Shown: positions 36,868 through 44,774, numbered from the stretch's first letter. The stretch: 64,000 bases of DNA from Chloroflexota bacterium (GCA_016875995.1 VGOG01000002.1:1-64000), one strand, 5' to 3'. The notes: generated from the letters alone by a model not told the origin. Translations and numbers: made by a program.

Positions 36868-36918
36868 GAGTAAGGCCTGCCCTTACCCGACCTGATCGAA
36901 AGGTTATGGAGAGGTAAA

Positions 36919-37710
36919 ATGCACATCGTCGTTTGCCTGAAGCAGATCATTGACCCAGAAATCGCCCCTGGCGAGTTCCAGATCGATCCGGTCCGTAAAG
37001 AGCAAATTCGAGGGAAGCACGCCCTGGTTATCAGCACCTTTGACGAGAACGCCCTCGAGGTGGCCGTGCAGGTCAAGGAAAAAACGGACGGAAAGGTTAC
37101 CGCTTTGACCATCGCTGGAGAGGAAGCGGTCGAAGCCTTGCACACAGCCCTGGCCCTGGGCGCGGACGAAGCGATCCTCCTCTCCGATCCCGCCTTCTCT
37201 GACGCCGACTCCTTTGCCAAAACTCGCATCCTGGCCGCAGCCCTGCAAAAGCTCGGCCAGTTCGATGCCGTGCTGTGCGGCAGGCAGGCAGGGGACGTAG
37301 AGCTGGGTGTCACCGGGCCGTTCCTGGCGGAAGAGCTCGGCCTGCCCTGTATCGCTTTGGTGGCCAACATTGAGTCCGACAGCGACAGAGCACACCTGAG
37401 ACGACCAGTGGAGAACGGGTATGAGATCCTGGAAGCCCCGTTACCTTTCGTGGCTACTGTCACCAACGATGAAAGCAATGTGCCGCGCCTGCCCACCGTC
37501 AGGGCGATCAGGAAGGCGGTAAGGACACCGGTCCCTGTCTGGACGGCTGAGGAGATAGGGATAGACGTCGAGCCAGAGGCGGCCAAAATCGAGCTGCAGG
37601 AGCTATTTGTCCCCAAGCGAGAGGTGCGATGCGAATTCGTTGAGGGCGAATCCGGCCAGGAGAAGGGGGAGAACCTGGCTCTACGGCTCAGGGAACTGAC
37701 GCTCATTTAA
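36919..37710 (+). CDS. etfB: Electron transfer flavoprotein subunit beta
   Basis: This 263-residue protein has the EtfB start MHIVVCLKQIIDPE, the AMP/FAD-handling stretch TALTIAGEEAVEALHTALALGADEAILLSD and VLCGRQAGDVELGVTGPFLAEELGLPCI. ETF accepts electrons from flavin dehydrogenases and gives them to the quinone pool. It begins a gene run with etfA and the short GlpA, after a GAGAGG ribosome site. Confidence 0.92.
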   Translation: MHIVVCLKQIIDPEIAPGEFQIDPVRKEQIRGKHALVISTFDENALEVAVQVKEKTDGKVTALTIAGEEAVEALHTALALGADEAILLSDPAFSDADSFAKTRILAAALQKLGQFDAVLCGRQAGDVELGVTGPFLAEELGLPCIALVANIESDSDRAHLRRPVENGYEILEAPLPFVATVTNDESNVPRLPTVRAIRKAVRTPVPVWTAEEIGIDVEPEAAKIELQELFVPKREVRCEFVEGESGQEKGENLALRLRELTLI

Positions 37711-37722
37711 TGAGGGGGTAGG

Positions 37723-38778
37723 ATGACAGGGATATTGGCATTTTCTTTAGCTTCGGCTGAGGGGCTTCCTCGCTCAGCTCTGGAGCTGGTGGCGGCGGCT
37801 GAGCAGTTGCGGGAAGAACTGGGAGATGGGATCGTCCAGGTCGCGCTTCTGGGGCCAGATGCGGCAAGCTACGCTGAGACGCTGATCCACCACGGGGCTG
37901 ATGAGGTCCTGGTCGCCAGCAGCCCCGAGTTGCAAAGCTATAAGACAGAGCTTATACTGGCGGTGCTGGAGACAGCTATCGAGCAGGTATCTCCCGCTGT
38001 GATTCTCTTCCCAGCCGACACGGTGGGGGGGGAAGTCGCCCCCAGACTCGCCTACCGGCTGGGGGTTGGGATCGTCACCGATTGCGTGGGGTTTGAAGTA
38101 GAGCCCCCCCCCTCATCCCCCCCAAAGTTGGGGGGGAAAGAGGGGGGGCAAAGTTTGGGGGGAGAGAGGGGGGGCGGGTGCATCCGCTGGCTTCGCCCGG
38201 TGTACGGCGGCAAGGCCATGGCCTATATGGTGGCCAAAGGCCCGCTGCAGATAGCGACCTTCCGCCAGCGGGCGTTTGAGCCTTTGCCGGAGGATACCTC
38301 GCGCCAGGGGAAGGTACAGGCTTTGCAGGTTGAACTGGAACCTGCGCTGGCTCAGGTGTCGCTGGTGGAGGAGGTGCGAGAGGAGGTCGAGGGGATCAGC
38401 CTGGACGAGGCCGAGATCGTCATCGGTGGGGGAAGAGGCATGGGAGGGCCGGAGTCATTCTCTGAGCTGGAGACCCTGGCGGAGATTTTGCGAGGCGCTG
38501 TGGGCTCCTCGCGCCCCCCTGCGGATTCGGGATGGGTGCCCCACGCCAAGCTCATCGGCCAGACGGGGAAGATCCTGAGCCCCAGTCTGTACATCGCCAT
38601 AGGCATCTCCGGCGCTCCCCAACACATGGCAGGCATCTCTGCGGCCAGGACCATCGTGGCCATCAACAAGGACGAGGACGCGCCCATCTTTAAGGTGGCC
38701 CACCTGGGCGTGGTGGATGACTGGCGACAGGTCATCCCGGCGCTGATCCGAGCCTGCCGCGAGTTGGTGGGCGATTGA
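37723..38778 (+). CDS. etfA: Electron transfer flavoprotein subunit alpha with a repeat insertion
   Basis: This 351-residue EtfA has the alpha-subunit FAD-binding half: ADSGWVPHAKLIGQTGKILSP, YIAIGISGAPQHMAGI and ARTIVAINKDEDAPIFKVAHLGVVDDW. The N-terminal domain has an in-frame insertion (PPPSSPPKLGGKEGGQSLGG) encoded by a C7/G7 palindromic repeat (38104-38174), which falls between conserved strands. It starts 12 bases after etfB (GAGGGGGTAGG). Its stop codon lies within a 19-base direct repeat that flanks another element. Confidence 0.9.
   Translation: MTGILAFSLASAEGLPRSALELVAAAEQLREELGDGIVQVALLGPDAASYAETLIHHGADEVLVASSPELQSYKTELILAVLETAIEQVSPAVILFPADTVGGEVAPRLAYRLGVGIVTDCVGFEVEPPPSSPPKLGGKEGGQSLGGERGGGCIRWLRPVYGGKAMAYMVAKGPLQIATFRQRAFEPLPEDTSRQGKVQALQVELEPALAQVSLVEEVREEVEGISLDEAEIVIGGGRGMGGPESFSELETLAEILRGAVGSSRPPADSGWVPHAKLIGQTGKILSPSLYIAIGISGAPQHMAGISAARTIVAINKDEDAPIFKVAHLGVVDDWRQVIPALIRACRELVGD
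38104..38174. repeat. Poly-C/poly-G palindromic repeat inside etfA
   Basis: CCCCCCCCTCATCCCCCCCAAAGTTGGGGGGGAAAGAGGGGGGG, then a partial second half. The same family lies in the GT39 gene (51246-51290), the YfhO gene (53222-53264) and the glpA downstream gap (about 40080-40136). Confidence 0.85.
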
Positions 38779-38870
38779 ACGAAACCGAACCTGCTGCCAA
38801 GGGGCGTCCCCGCCACAAAGTCAGGGCGAGGACACCCCTCCACAGCAGAGTAGTTGGTGGGCGATTGAAC
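38762..38870. repeat. Short palindromic insertion flanked by a 19-bp direct repeat
   Basis: AGTTGGTGGGCGATTGAAC occurs at 38762-38780 (covering the etfA stop) and again at 38852-38870. The 71 bases between contain arms AGGGGCGTCC and GGACACCCCT plus TGCTG/CAGCA. The layout looks like an element inserted with a target duplication, or a tandem duplication. Confidence 0.7.
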
Positions 38871-38889
38871 AAAAGACAGGAGGAAAACG

Positions 38890-40056
38890 ATGAAACTAGA
38901 GACACAAGTGGTGGTGATCGGTGGGGGGGCGACCGGCACGGCCGTGTTGCGCGACCTGACGATGCGGGGCTTGAAAGCCATGTTGTTCGAGCGAGGCAAC
39001 CTCTCCGAAGGTACAAGTGGCAATTTCCACGGCCTGCTGCACAGCGGCGGTCGCTACGCGGTGAAAGACAAGCCCGCCGCCGTGGAGTGCATCGAAGAGA
39101 ACGACATCCTGCGTCGCATCGCCCCGCAAGCGATTGAGGACACAGGTGGCTTCTTCGTCACGCTCGATGACGACGACGAAGCATTTCTGCCCATTTTCCT
39201 GAAGGGCTGCGCTGAGGTGGGCATCCCAACCGAGCTGCTCTCCGGCGACGAGGCCCGCCGCCTGGAGCCAGCCCTCTCGCCCCAGGTCCGACATGCGGTC
39301 ACAGTGCCCGACGCCAGCATTGATGGCTGGGACCTGTGCACGGGCGCTGTGGCTTCGGCCAAGGAGTACGGCGCGCGCACCTTCCTCTACACCCCTGTGG
39401 TGGAGATCCTGCGCCAGGGCGACCGGGTGGTCGGCATCAAAGCGGTAGACCAGAGCACTGGCGACGAGTACATCGTCCACGCCGATTACGTGGTTAGCGC
39501 CACCGGCCCCTGGGCGGGTAAGACCGCCAGACTGGCCGGCATTGAAGTCCCGATGGTCCCTAATAAAGGCACCATGGTCGTCCTGGATAGCCGCCCTGTG
39601 AAGCGGGTCATTAACCGCTGCCGCAAGCCCACCGATGGCGACATCATCGTCCCCGTGGGCACCACCATCGTGCTGGGCACTACCTCCGTGAATATCGAGG
39701 ACCCTGACGAGTTCTCCATCGAGGAATGGGAAGTGGACCTGATGCTGGATGAAGGCATCAAGATGGTGCCCATGATCGAGGACATGCGCCTGCAACGTTG
39801 CTTTGTTGCCGTCCGTCCTCTGTACGAGCCTCCGGTAGAGGCGGAGGAGGAAGCGGAGGAAGGAAGAGAAGTCAGCCGGGCGTTCTACGTTCTCGACCAC
39901 GAGCAATTGGATGGCGTGGGCGGCTTCGTCACCATCACCGGCGGCAAGCTGACCACCTCCCGCTTAATGGCCGAAAAGGTGGTTGATCTGGTCTGCGCCA
40001 GGATGGGGATTGATGTGCCCTGCCGCACCCATCTGGAGCCACTGCCCACGGGATAG
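38890..40056 (+). CDS. glpA: Short glycerol-3-phosphate dehydrogenase (GlpA-type, FAD)
   Basis: This 388-residue FAD enzyme begins VVVIGGGATGTAVLRDL (FAD-binding) and contains NLSEGTSGNFHGLLHSGGRYAVKDKPAAVECIEEN, typical of GlpA/GlpD. It ends in VTITGGKLTTSRLMAEKVVDLVCARMG. E. coli GlpA is about 540 residues with a C-terminal [2Fe-2S] BFD domain; this protein stops before it, and no GlpB or GlpC is present. It oxidises glycerol-3-phosphate to dihydroxyacetone phosphate. With EtfBA directly upstream it probably gives electrons to ETF (inference). Confidence 0.88.
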   Translation: MKLETQVVVIGGGATGTAVLRDLTMRGLKAMLFERGNLSEGTSGNFHGLLHSGGRYAVKDKPAAVECIEENDILRRIAPQAIEDTGGFFVTLDDDDEAFLPIFLKGCAEVGIPTELLSGDEARRLEPALSPQVRHAVTVPDASIDGWDLCTGAVASAKEYGARTFLYTPVVEILRQGDRVVGIKAVDQSTGDEYIVHADYVVSATGPWAGKTARLAGIEVPMVPNKGTMVVLDSRPVKRVINRCRKPTDGDIIVPVGTTIVLGTTSVNIEDPDEFSIEEWEVDLMLDEGIKMVPMIEDMRLQRCFVAVRPLYEPPVEAEEEAEEGREVSRAFYVLDHEQLDGVGGFVTITGGKLTTSRLMAEKVVDLVCARMGIDVPCRTHLEPLPTG

Positions 40057-40079
40057 AGATCCCCGCCTCGGCCCACCAT

Positions 40080-40136
40080 CCCCCCAAAAGCCTGCCCTGA
40101 GCCCTGTCGAAGGGTTGGGGGGGAAAGAGGGGGGGC
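40080..40136. repeat. Nested repeat: REP element in the loop of a C7/G7 palindrome
   Basis: CCCCCCAAAA and TTGGGGGGG are the two arms seen at 38104, 51246 and 53222, but here the loop holds GCCTGCCCTGAGCCCTGTCGAAGGG, the REP-type repeat also seen at 42421-42446. One element seems to have entered the other. It lies after glpA. Confidence 0.8.
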
Positions 40137-40159
40137 TTTCACCGTGTCAGGATGAATCA

Positions 40160-40447
40160 ATGGCCAAAAGCAAGAAACGACGCGATAAGAAGCGGCCTTC
40201 CAAGCAGGGTCAACAAGCCGCGCCCAGCGCCAAGGATCAGGAGGTGCGAATTCGCTCATTTGATCGGATTCCGCTCTGGGGTTGGATCTTGATTTTCCTC
40301 TTGCCCCTAATCGCTAGCGAGTTCATGTTCTACAGGATGGGCCGATGGCCCAGCGTGATTATCTTCCCGTTGGCCTGGATCGGATTCTGGGCCGCCATGA
40401 TGCACCGATCCGGGTGGCGGATCCTGAAGAAGCGGAAGGATGAATGA
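40160..40447 (+). CDS. Small membrane protein of unknown function
   Basis: The ATG at 40160 gives a 95-residue protein with a basic head (MAKSKKRRDKKRPSKQGQQ), a membrane segment near residues 40-53 (GWILIFLLPLIASE) and a second near 66-80 (VIIFPLAWIGFWAAMM). The tail is basic (ILKKRKDE). It resembles small two-helix envelope proteins but no family was recognised. A terminator follows. Confidence 0.6.
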   Translation: MAKSKKRRDKKRPSKQGQQAAPSAKDQEVRIRSFDRIPLWGWILIFLLPLIASEFMFYRMGRWPSVIIFPLAWIGFWAAMMHRSGWRILKKRKDE

Positions 40448-40521
40448 TCGGCTGGCCGTCGCTTCTCGTGCTAACGTGCGGCCATCTTTACCAAAACCCG
40501 ATAAGGGGATCACCAAGGGTT

Positions 40522-40562
40522 AAGGCTGGGGGTGAATAGTAAACACTCCCAGCCTTTATGTT
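40522..40562 (+). terminator. Likely intrinsic terminator
   Basis: AAGGCTGGG (40522-40530) and CCCAGCCTT (40548-40556) form a 9-bp stem with a 17-base loop, followed by TATGTTT. Confidence 0.6.
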
Positions 40563-40621
40563 TCGTGGAGGTAAGGTGAAGAATTGGGCGTGGAGCGAGC
40601 CGGGGATAGCCGGATCGCCGA

Positions 40622-40650
40622 TTGCAATTTGCGGCTTATTCGGGTATAAT
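40622..40650 (+). promoter_or_regulatory. Promoter of the methyltransferase gene
   Basis: TTGCAA (40622-40627), a 17-nt spacer and TATAAT (40645-40650), directly before the GTG at 40662. Confidence 0.6.
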
Positions 40651-40661
40651 GTCAGGAAGAA

Positions 40662-41324
40662 GTGATCCCGTCGCATGATGAAGCACAAATGGAAGCTGGC
40701 ATGGAGGGGAAGCGGCCCCAATTCCAAGAGGGGCTCGATGCCTTCGCTGCCCGTCACGAGCTGACGGACTGGGAGGGCTGGTTCAGCCCCTACGACGCAG
40801 AGACATACGACCAGGTCTTGCAAAACATCGGCGAAGACGATGTCGTCATGGAGATCGGCGCCGGCGACCTGCGTCTGGCCCTGCGACTGGCGGAGCGGGC
40901 CCGAAGGGTTTACGCCGTGGAGGTCAATCCTCTCCTGGTCGGCGCGGCCCTGCAGGCCATCGGCTTTGACCTGCCACGCAACTTGCTGGTCGTCTGCGCC
41001 AACGCTCTGGACATCTCTTTTCCCAATGACATCACTGTAGCCGTGCTTCTCATGCGCCATTGCCAGCACTTTGGGCGATACGAGGACAAACTGCGGGCCG
41101 CTGGCTGCCGGCGGTTGCTGACCAACGCCCGCTGGAAAAGCGGGATGGAGAGCATTGACCTCACCCGTCCTGGTGTCCCCTTCGCTGAGGTGAGCGAGGG
41201 CTGGTACGCCTGCCGCTGTGGGGCGGTGGGCTACGTGGGTCGGGGCGAGCGGTCGGATGCACCACCCGTGGAGGTGATTGGCTGTCCCGCCTGCCAATCA
41301 CGTTTTACGTTTGACGTTTCGTAA
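40662..41324 (+). CDS. rRNA adenine dimethyltransferase-like methyltransferase with C-terminal Cys motif
   Basis: This ~220-residue protein has a class-I methyltransferase motif I (VVMEIGAGDLRLALRLAERA) and a following YAVEVNPLL, near the KsgA/Erm family, but it lacks a clear NLPY-type catalytic motif. The end has CRCG and GCPAC, a likely zinc site. The last residues (RFTFDVS) are the translation of a GTTTCACG-type repeat, so the natural C-terminus may have been extended by the repeat. The GTG at 40662 is uncertain; an ATG lies at 40689. Acceptor unknown. Confidence 0.65.
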   Translation: MIPSHDEAQMEAGMEGKRPQFQEGLDAFAARHELTDWEGWFSPYDAETYDQVLQNIGEDDVVMEIGAGDLRLALRLAERARRVYAVEVNPLLVGAALQAIGFDLPRNLLVVCANALDISFPNDITVAVLLMRHCQHFGRYEDKLRAAGCRRLLTNARWKSGMESIDLTRPGVPFAEVSEGWYACRCGAVGYVGRGERSDAPPVEVIGCPACQSRFTFDVS

Positions 41325-41336
41325 TTGCTCAGCCCG

Positions 41337-41419
41337 TGTCATTGCGAGGAGCGTTTTTTTGCGACGAAGCAATCTCCTCTTTGTGGCACGGGGATTGCTT
41401 CGCTTTGCTCGCAATGACA
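41337..41419. repeat. REP-type element TGTCATTGCGAG..CTCGCAATGACA
   Basis: TGTCATTGCGAG (41337-41348) pairs with CTCGCAATGACA (41408-41419), and CGAAGCAATC with GATTGCTTCG inside. Such GTCATTGCGAGGAGCG-type repeats are known from several phyla. It fills the gap before the PfpI-type gene. Confidence 0.85.
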
Positions 41420-41466
41420 GCCTGAGTAGTCACGACGTTTCACGTATAAAGAAAGGAGTTGACAGA

Positions 41467-42006
41467 ATGAGACTAAAAGGCAAGAAAGTGGCTATTCTGG
41501 TGGAGGATGGCTTCGAGGACCTGGAGTTCTGGGTGCCTGTGATGCGCCTGCAGGAGGAGGGAGCCGAGGTGACGGTGGTGGGCACGGGCAGCCAGCCCAG
41601 GTTCACGGGCAAGCATTGCCTGGAGGCTATCCCCGACGTAACCGCCGACCAGGTCACGCCGCGAGACTTCGACGCCCTGGTCGTTCCCGGCGGGTGGGCG
41701 CCGGACAAGCTGCGCCGTTACGACTCGGTGCTCGAACTGGTGCGGGGGATGCACGAGCGAGGCAAGATCATCGGCGTCATCTGTCACGGCGGCCTGGTGC
41801 CCATCTCGGCGGGCATCGTCCGCGGGCGCAGGGCGACGGGCTCCACCGGCATCAAAGATGACCTGATCAACGCCGGGGCAGAGTGGGTGGATGAGGCGGC
41901 CTTCAGGGAGGGCAACCTGGTTTGGGGGCGGGTGGTGGCGGACATCCCCGCCTTCTGCCGCGAGCTGGTAGCGGCCATCGAGACGAGCCAGGAGGGATTG
42001 TGGTAG
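41467..42006 (+). CDS. DJ-1/PfpI family protein (class I glutaminase-like)
   Basis: The ATG at 41467 follows GAAAGGAGTTGAC; the ORF track extends into a repeat. The 179-residue protein matches PfpI: KKVAILVEDGFEDLEFWVPVMRL with the conserved Glu near residue 16, and GVICHGGLVPISAG with the nucleophile-type Cys near residue 104. Members act as proteases, chaperones or deglycases. It lies upstream of, and its stop overlaps, the DhaM start region. Role here unclear. Confidence 0.85.
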   Translation: MRLKGKKVAILVEDGFEDLEFWVPVMRLQEEGAEVTVVGTGSQPRFTGKHCLEAIPDVTADQVTPRDFDALVVPGGWAPDKLRRYDSVLELVRGMHERGKIIGVICHGGLVPISAGIVRGRRATGSTGIKDDLINAGAEWVDEAAFREGNLVWGRVVADIPAFCRELVAAIETSQEGLW

Positions 42007-42068
42007 GAATCGTCATCGTCGCCCACAGTGCGAAACTGGCCGAAGGCGTGAGAGACCTGGCCGAGTAG
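42000..42068 (+). pseudogene. Cut-off N-terminus of DhaM (EIIA-Dha), ends in in-frame TAG
   Basis: From the GTG at 42000 (GGAGG lies four bases before) the frame reads VGIVIVAHSAKLAEGVRDLAE, then TAG (42066-42068), then continues directly as MGQGRVAIAAAGGLDD in the same frame. VAHS carries the active-site His of EIIA-Dha. A CAG codon would restore the family sequence, so this looks like a nonsense change or a base error. TAG is used as an ordinary stop elsewhere in the window (for example glpA). Confidence 0.8.
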
Positions 42069-44552
42069 ATGGGGCAGGGGCGGGTGGCCATCGCCGCCGC
42101 TGGCGGCCTGGACGATGCGACCATCGGCACCAACCTGGAGCGCATCCTGGAGGCCATCGAAGCCGTCTACCAACCGGCCGGGGTGCTGGTGCTGATGGAC
42201 CTGGGAAGCGCGGTGATGAGCACCGAGATGGCCGTCGGGATGTTGCCGCCCGACCAGCAGTCCATGGTGCTGCTGAGCGAAGCGCCGCTGGTGGAGGGGG
42301 CTATCGCCGCCACGGTGGAGGCCTCTATCGGCAAGTCCCTGGCCGAGGTTGACGCCGCAGCTCGCGCCGTGGTGCGCACACCCAAGGTCGCCGGAGCCAC
42401 CCCCCTCACCGAGGCGGTGCCACGTCCTGAGCTGGTCGAAGGGCCTCCATCCAACGAGATCACCCTCAACATCGTCAACGAGGTCGGGCTGCACGCCCGG
42501 CCCGCCGCCCTGTTCGTTCAGACCGCTGGCCGCTTCCAGTCGGCCATCACGGTGCGCAATCTGACCCGAGACACCGCTGCCGTTGATGCCAAGAGCATGT
42601 TCGGCGTGCTGAGCATCGGCGCCCAACTGAACCACCAGATCGCCGTCGCCGCCGAGGGGCCTGACGCAGACGAGGCCCTGGCGACCATCGGCCAGTTGGT
42701 GGAGAGTGGATTCGGAGAAATGGAGGGGGTCCCAATTCCAACGGTGGCTCCCGCGTCCCCTGCTATCTTGCCTCCCCGTCCCCTCGCTCCCCTGGCTCCT
42801 TTGCCCCCTTGCTCCTCTGCTCCTCTGCTCCCTTGCACCCTGACTGGCATCACCGCTTCGACCGGCATCGCCGTTGGGCCAGCGTACATCTACCGCCCGG
42901 AGGTCTTGACTGTCGAGCGCCGGACGGTGGATGACCCGGCGGCCGAGTGGTCCCACTTCACCCAGGCAGTCGAGCAGGCCAAGGCCGAGATCGGCGCCAT
43001 CCGCTCCCAGGCCGCCGCCGAGGTGGGCAAGGCCGAGGCGGAGATCTTCACCGCTCACCAGTTGTTCCTGGAGGACCCCGCCCTGCTGGATCGGGTGCGG
43101 GGGCAGATCGAGGGAGAGAGGAGTAACGCTGAGGCAGCTCTGGCCGATGCGGTGGCAGGCTACGCCGAGCTCCTGCGGGGCATGGAGGGGGAGATCTTCC
43201 GTCAGCGAGCGGCCGACGTCGAGGACGTGGGCCGGCGGGTGCTGCGCATCTTGCTGGGCATGGGTGAGACCTCCCTGGTCGAGCTGCCGAAGCCGGTGGT
43301 GGTAGTGGCTCACGACCTCACCCCCTCCGACACCGCCCAAATGGACAAAGAGCGTGCCCTGGGCTTTTGCACCGCCATTGGCGGCGAAACCTCCCACACC
43401 GCCATCCTGGCCCGCAGCCTGGGCCTGCCGGCGGTGGTCGGTCTGGGGGAGGGCGCGTTGAGCATTCCCGACGGGACACCCTTGATCATTGATGGTGACC
43501 AGGGCCTGGTGATCGTCAACCCGGATGAGAGCACCCTGGCTGATTACCGCGCCCGCCAGGAGGCGTTGCTGGCCCAGGAGGTGGCCGCCAGGCGCGCCGC
43601 TCAACGCCCCGCTCAGACCCTTGACGGGCAGCGGGTGGAGGTAGTGGCCAACATCGGCGACGTGAATTCGGCCAGGATAGCCCTGGAGTACGGGGCCGAG
43701 GGGGTGGGGCTGCTGCGCACTGAGTTCCTCTACCTGGATCGCGCCACCATGCCTGGCGAGGAGGAGCAGTACGCTGCCTATCGCGCCATCGCCGACCTGA
43801 TGGGGAAGCGTCCCCTCATCGTCCGCACTTTTGACATCGGGGGCGACAAGCAGTTGCCTTATCTCGACATCGGCGATGAGCTCAACCCTTTCCTGGGATG
43901 GCGGGCTATCCGGCTTTCCCTGGATCAGGTTGATCTCTTCCGAACGCAGCTCAGGGCCATCCTCCGGGCGGGCCACGACCGCAACGTCAAGATCATGTTC
44001 CCCATGATCGCCGACGTGGGGGAGGTGCGTCGGGCCAGGGACGTCCTGGCCGAGGTCAGGGCCGAATTGGAAGCCGAGGGAGTTCCTTTTGCTTCCGGGG
44101 TTGAGGTGGGCATCATGGTGGAAGTGCCGGCGGCGGCCTTGGCGGCCGACGTACTGGCCCAAGAGGTGGACTTCTTCAGTATCGGCACCAACGACTTGAT
44201 CCAGTACACCATGGCCTGCGACCGCACCAACGAGAAGGTCGCTTATCTTTATCAGCCGTTGCACCCGGCCGTTTTGCGGTTGATCAAGCGGGTGATCGAG
44301 GCCGCTCACGCGGCTGGCAAGTGGGTGGGCATGTGTGGGGAGATGGCTGGCCAGCCCGAGGCCATCCCCATCCTGTTGGGCCTGGGGCTGGACGAGTTCA
44401 GCATGAGCGCGGCGGCCATTCCCAGAGCCAAGGCGCTGATGGCGGCGATCACACTCGATAAGGCGCGAGAAATGGCTGCCGAGGCGCTCAACATGTCCAC
44501 CGCAGACCAGGTGCGAAGCTATGCCCAGGAGGTCATAAACTCGTTGAGTTGA
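42069..44552 (+). CDS. dhaM: DhaM-HPr-enzyme I fusion (PTS dihydroxyacetone phosphotransferase)
   Basis: This 827-residue ORF has three parts. Residues 1-110: the EIIA-Dha rest (GVLVLMDLGSAVMSTEMAVGML), lacking the active His because of the upstream TAG. Residues ~136-225: HPr with GLHARPAALF and its phospho-His. Residues ~260-827: complete enzyme I with GGETSHTAILARSLG, GVGLLRTEFLYLD, GTNDLIQYTMACDRTNEK and MCGEMAGQPEAIP. E. coli DhaM also fuses EIIA-HPr-EI, but its EI part is truncated. Linkers are odd: PRPELVEGP before HPr is a REP translation, and PAILPPRPLAPLAPLPPCSS before EI is a CTGCTCC-type repeat. The EI part could serve the whole PTS of the cell. Confidence 0.9.
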   Translation: MGQGRVAIAAAGGLDDATIGTNLERILEAIEAVYQPAGVLVLMDLGSAVMSTEMAVGMLPPDQQSMVLLSEAPLVEGAIAATVEASIGKSLAEVDAAARAVVRTPKVAGATPLTEAVPRPELVEGPPSNEITLNIVNEVGLHARPAALFVQTAGRFQSAITVRNLTRDTAAVDAKSMFGVLSIGAQLNHQIAVAAEGPDADEALATIGQLVESGFGEMEGVPIPTVAPASPAILPPRPLAPLAPLPPCSSAPLLPCTLTGITASTGIAVGPAYIYRPEVLTVERRTVDDPAAEWSHFTQAVEQAKAEIGAIRSQAAAEVGKAEAEIFTAHQLFLEDPALLDRVRGQIEGERSNAEAALADAVAGYAELLRGMEGEIFRQRAADVEDVGRRVLRILLGMGETSLVELPKPVVVVAHDLTPSDTAQMDKERALGFCTAIGGETSHTAILARSLGLPAVVGLGEGALSIPDGTPLIIDGDQGLVIVNPDESTLADYRARQEALLAQEVAARRAAQRPAQTLDGQRVEVVANIGDVNSARIALEYGAEGVGLLRTEFLYLDRATMPGEEEQYAAYRAIADLMGKRPLIVRTFDIGGDKQLPYLDIGDELNPFLGWRAIRLSLDQVDLFRTQLRAILRAGHDRNVKIMFPMIADVGEVRRARDVLAEVRAELEAEGVPFASGVEVGIMVEVPAAALAADVLAQEVDFFSIGTNDLIQYTMACDRTNEKVAYLYQPLHPAVLRLIKRVIEAAHAAGKWVGMCGEMAGQPEAIPILLGLGLDEFSMSAAAIPRAKALMAAITLDKAREMAAEALNMSTADQVRSYAQEVINSLS
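42421..42446. repeat. REP element (CCTGAGCTGGTCGAAGGG) inside dhaM
   Basis: The sequence CACGTCCTGAGCTGGTCGAAGGGCC codes for RPELVEG in the linker between the EIIA and HPr domains. Relatives: 40090-40115 and, degenerate, about 2398-2420. Confidence 0.8.
42771..42840. repeat. CTGCTCCTCTGCTCCC tandem repeat inside the DhaM-EI linker
   Basis: Irregular units of GCTCCTCTGCTCC/GCTCCCCTGGCTCC code for a Pro/Ala/Leu-rich linker. The same family lies in the GT39 gene (50937-50979) and, inverted, at the 3' end of nadE (47578-47608). Confidence 0.8.
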
Positions 44553-44553
44553 T

Positions 44554-44582
44554 TTGCCAAATTCATAGGTATTTGCTATAAT
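44554..44582 (+). promoter_or_regulatory. Promoter of the tRNA-Pro gene
   Basis: TTGCCA (44554-44559), a 17-nt spacer and TATAAT (44577-44582), eight bases before the tRNA start. Confidence 0.75.
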
Positions 44583-44590
44583 TAGACTGG

Positions 44591-44667
44591 CGGGGCGTAG
44601 CGCAGCCAGGTAGCGCACTTGAATGGGGTTCAAGTGGTCGCCGGTTCAAATCCGGCCGCCCCGACCA
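44591..44667 (+). tRNA. tRNA-Pro (anticodon GGG), CCA encoded
   Basis: A full cloverleaf is visible: acceptor CGGGGCG/CGCCCCG, D-arm GCGCAGCCAGGTAGCGC, anticodon stem CTTGA/TCAAG with loop ATGGGGT (anticodon GGG), T-arm CCGGTTCAAATCCGG, and discriminator A followed by an encoded CCA. It reads CCC and CCU codons. The start with C1 and the CGTAGCGCAGCC stretch match bacterial proline tRNAs. Confidence 0.97.
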
Positions 44668-44774
44668 TAAGGATATGGCAACAGCCTTCTTTAGGCTACT
44701 AGCCATCAGGTTGAATGGCCGATGGCCTCCACGCTGTCGGCCATTGTTCGTATTAGCTTAAGGTCGAGCTAGAT

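Noticed and set aside
38104-38174. A sequencing or assembly error in etfA
   Set aside because: Very similar palindromes at 51246 and 53222 and a split copy at 40080 show that it is a real repeat family.
41784-44633. 949-residue ORF on the minus strand
   Set aside because: It is the antisense shadow of the DhaM-HPr-EI fusion, with Gly/His/Asp-rich low-complexity sequence and no family motif.
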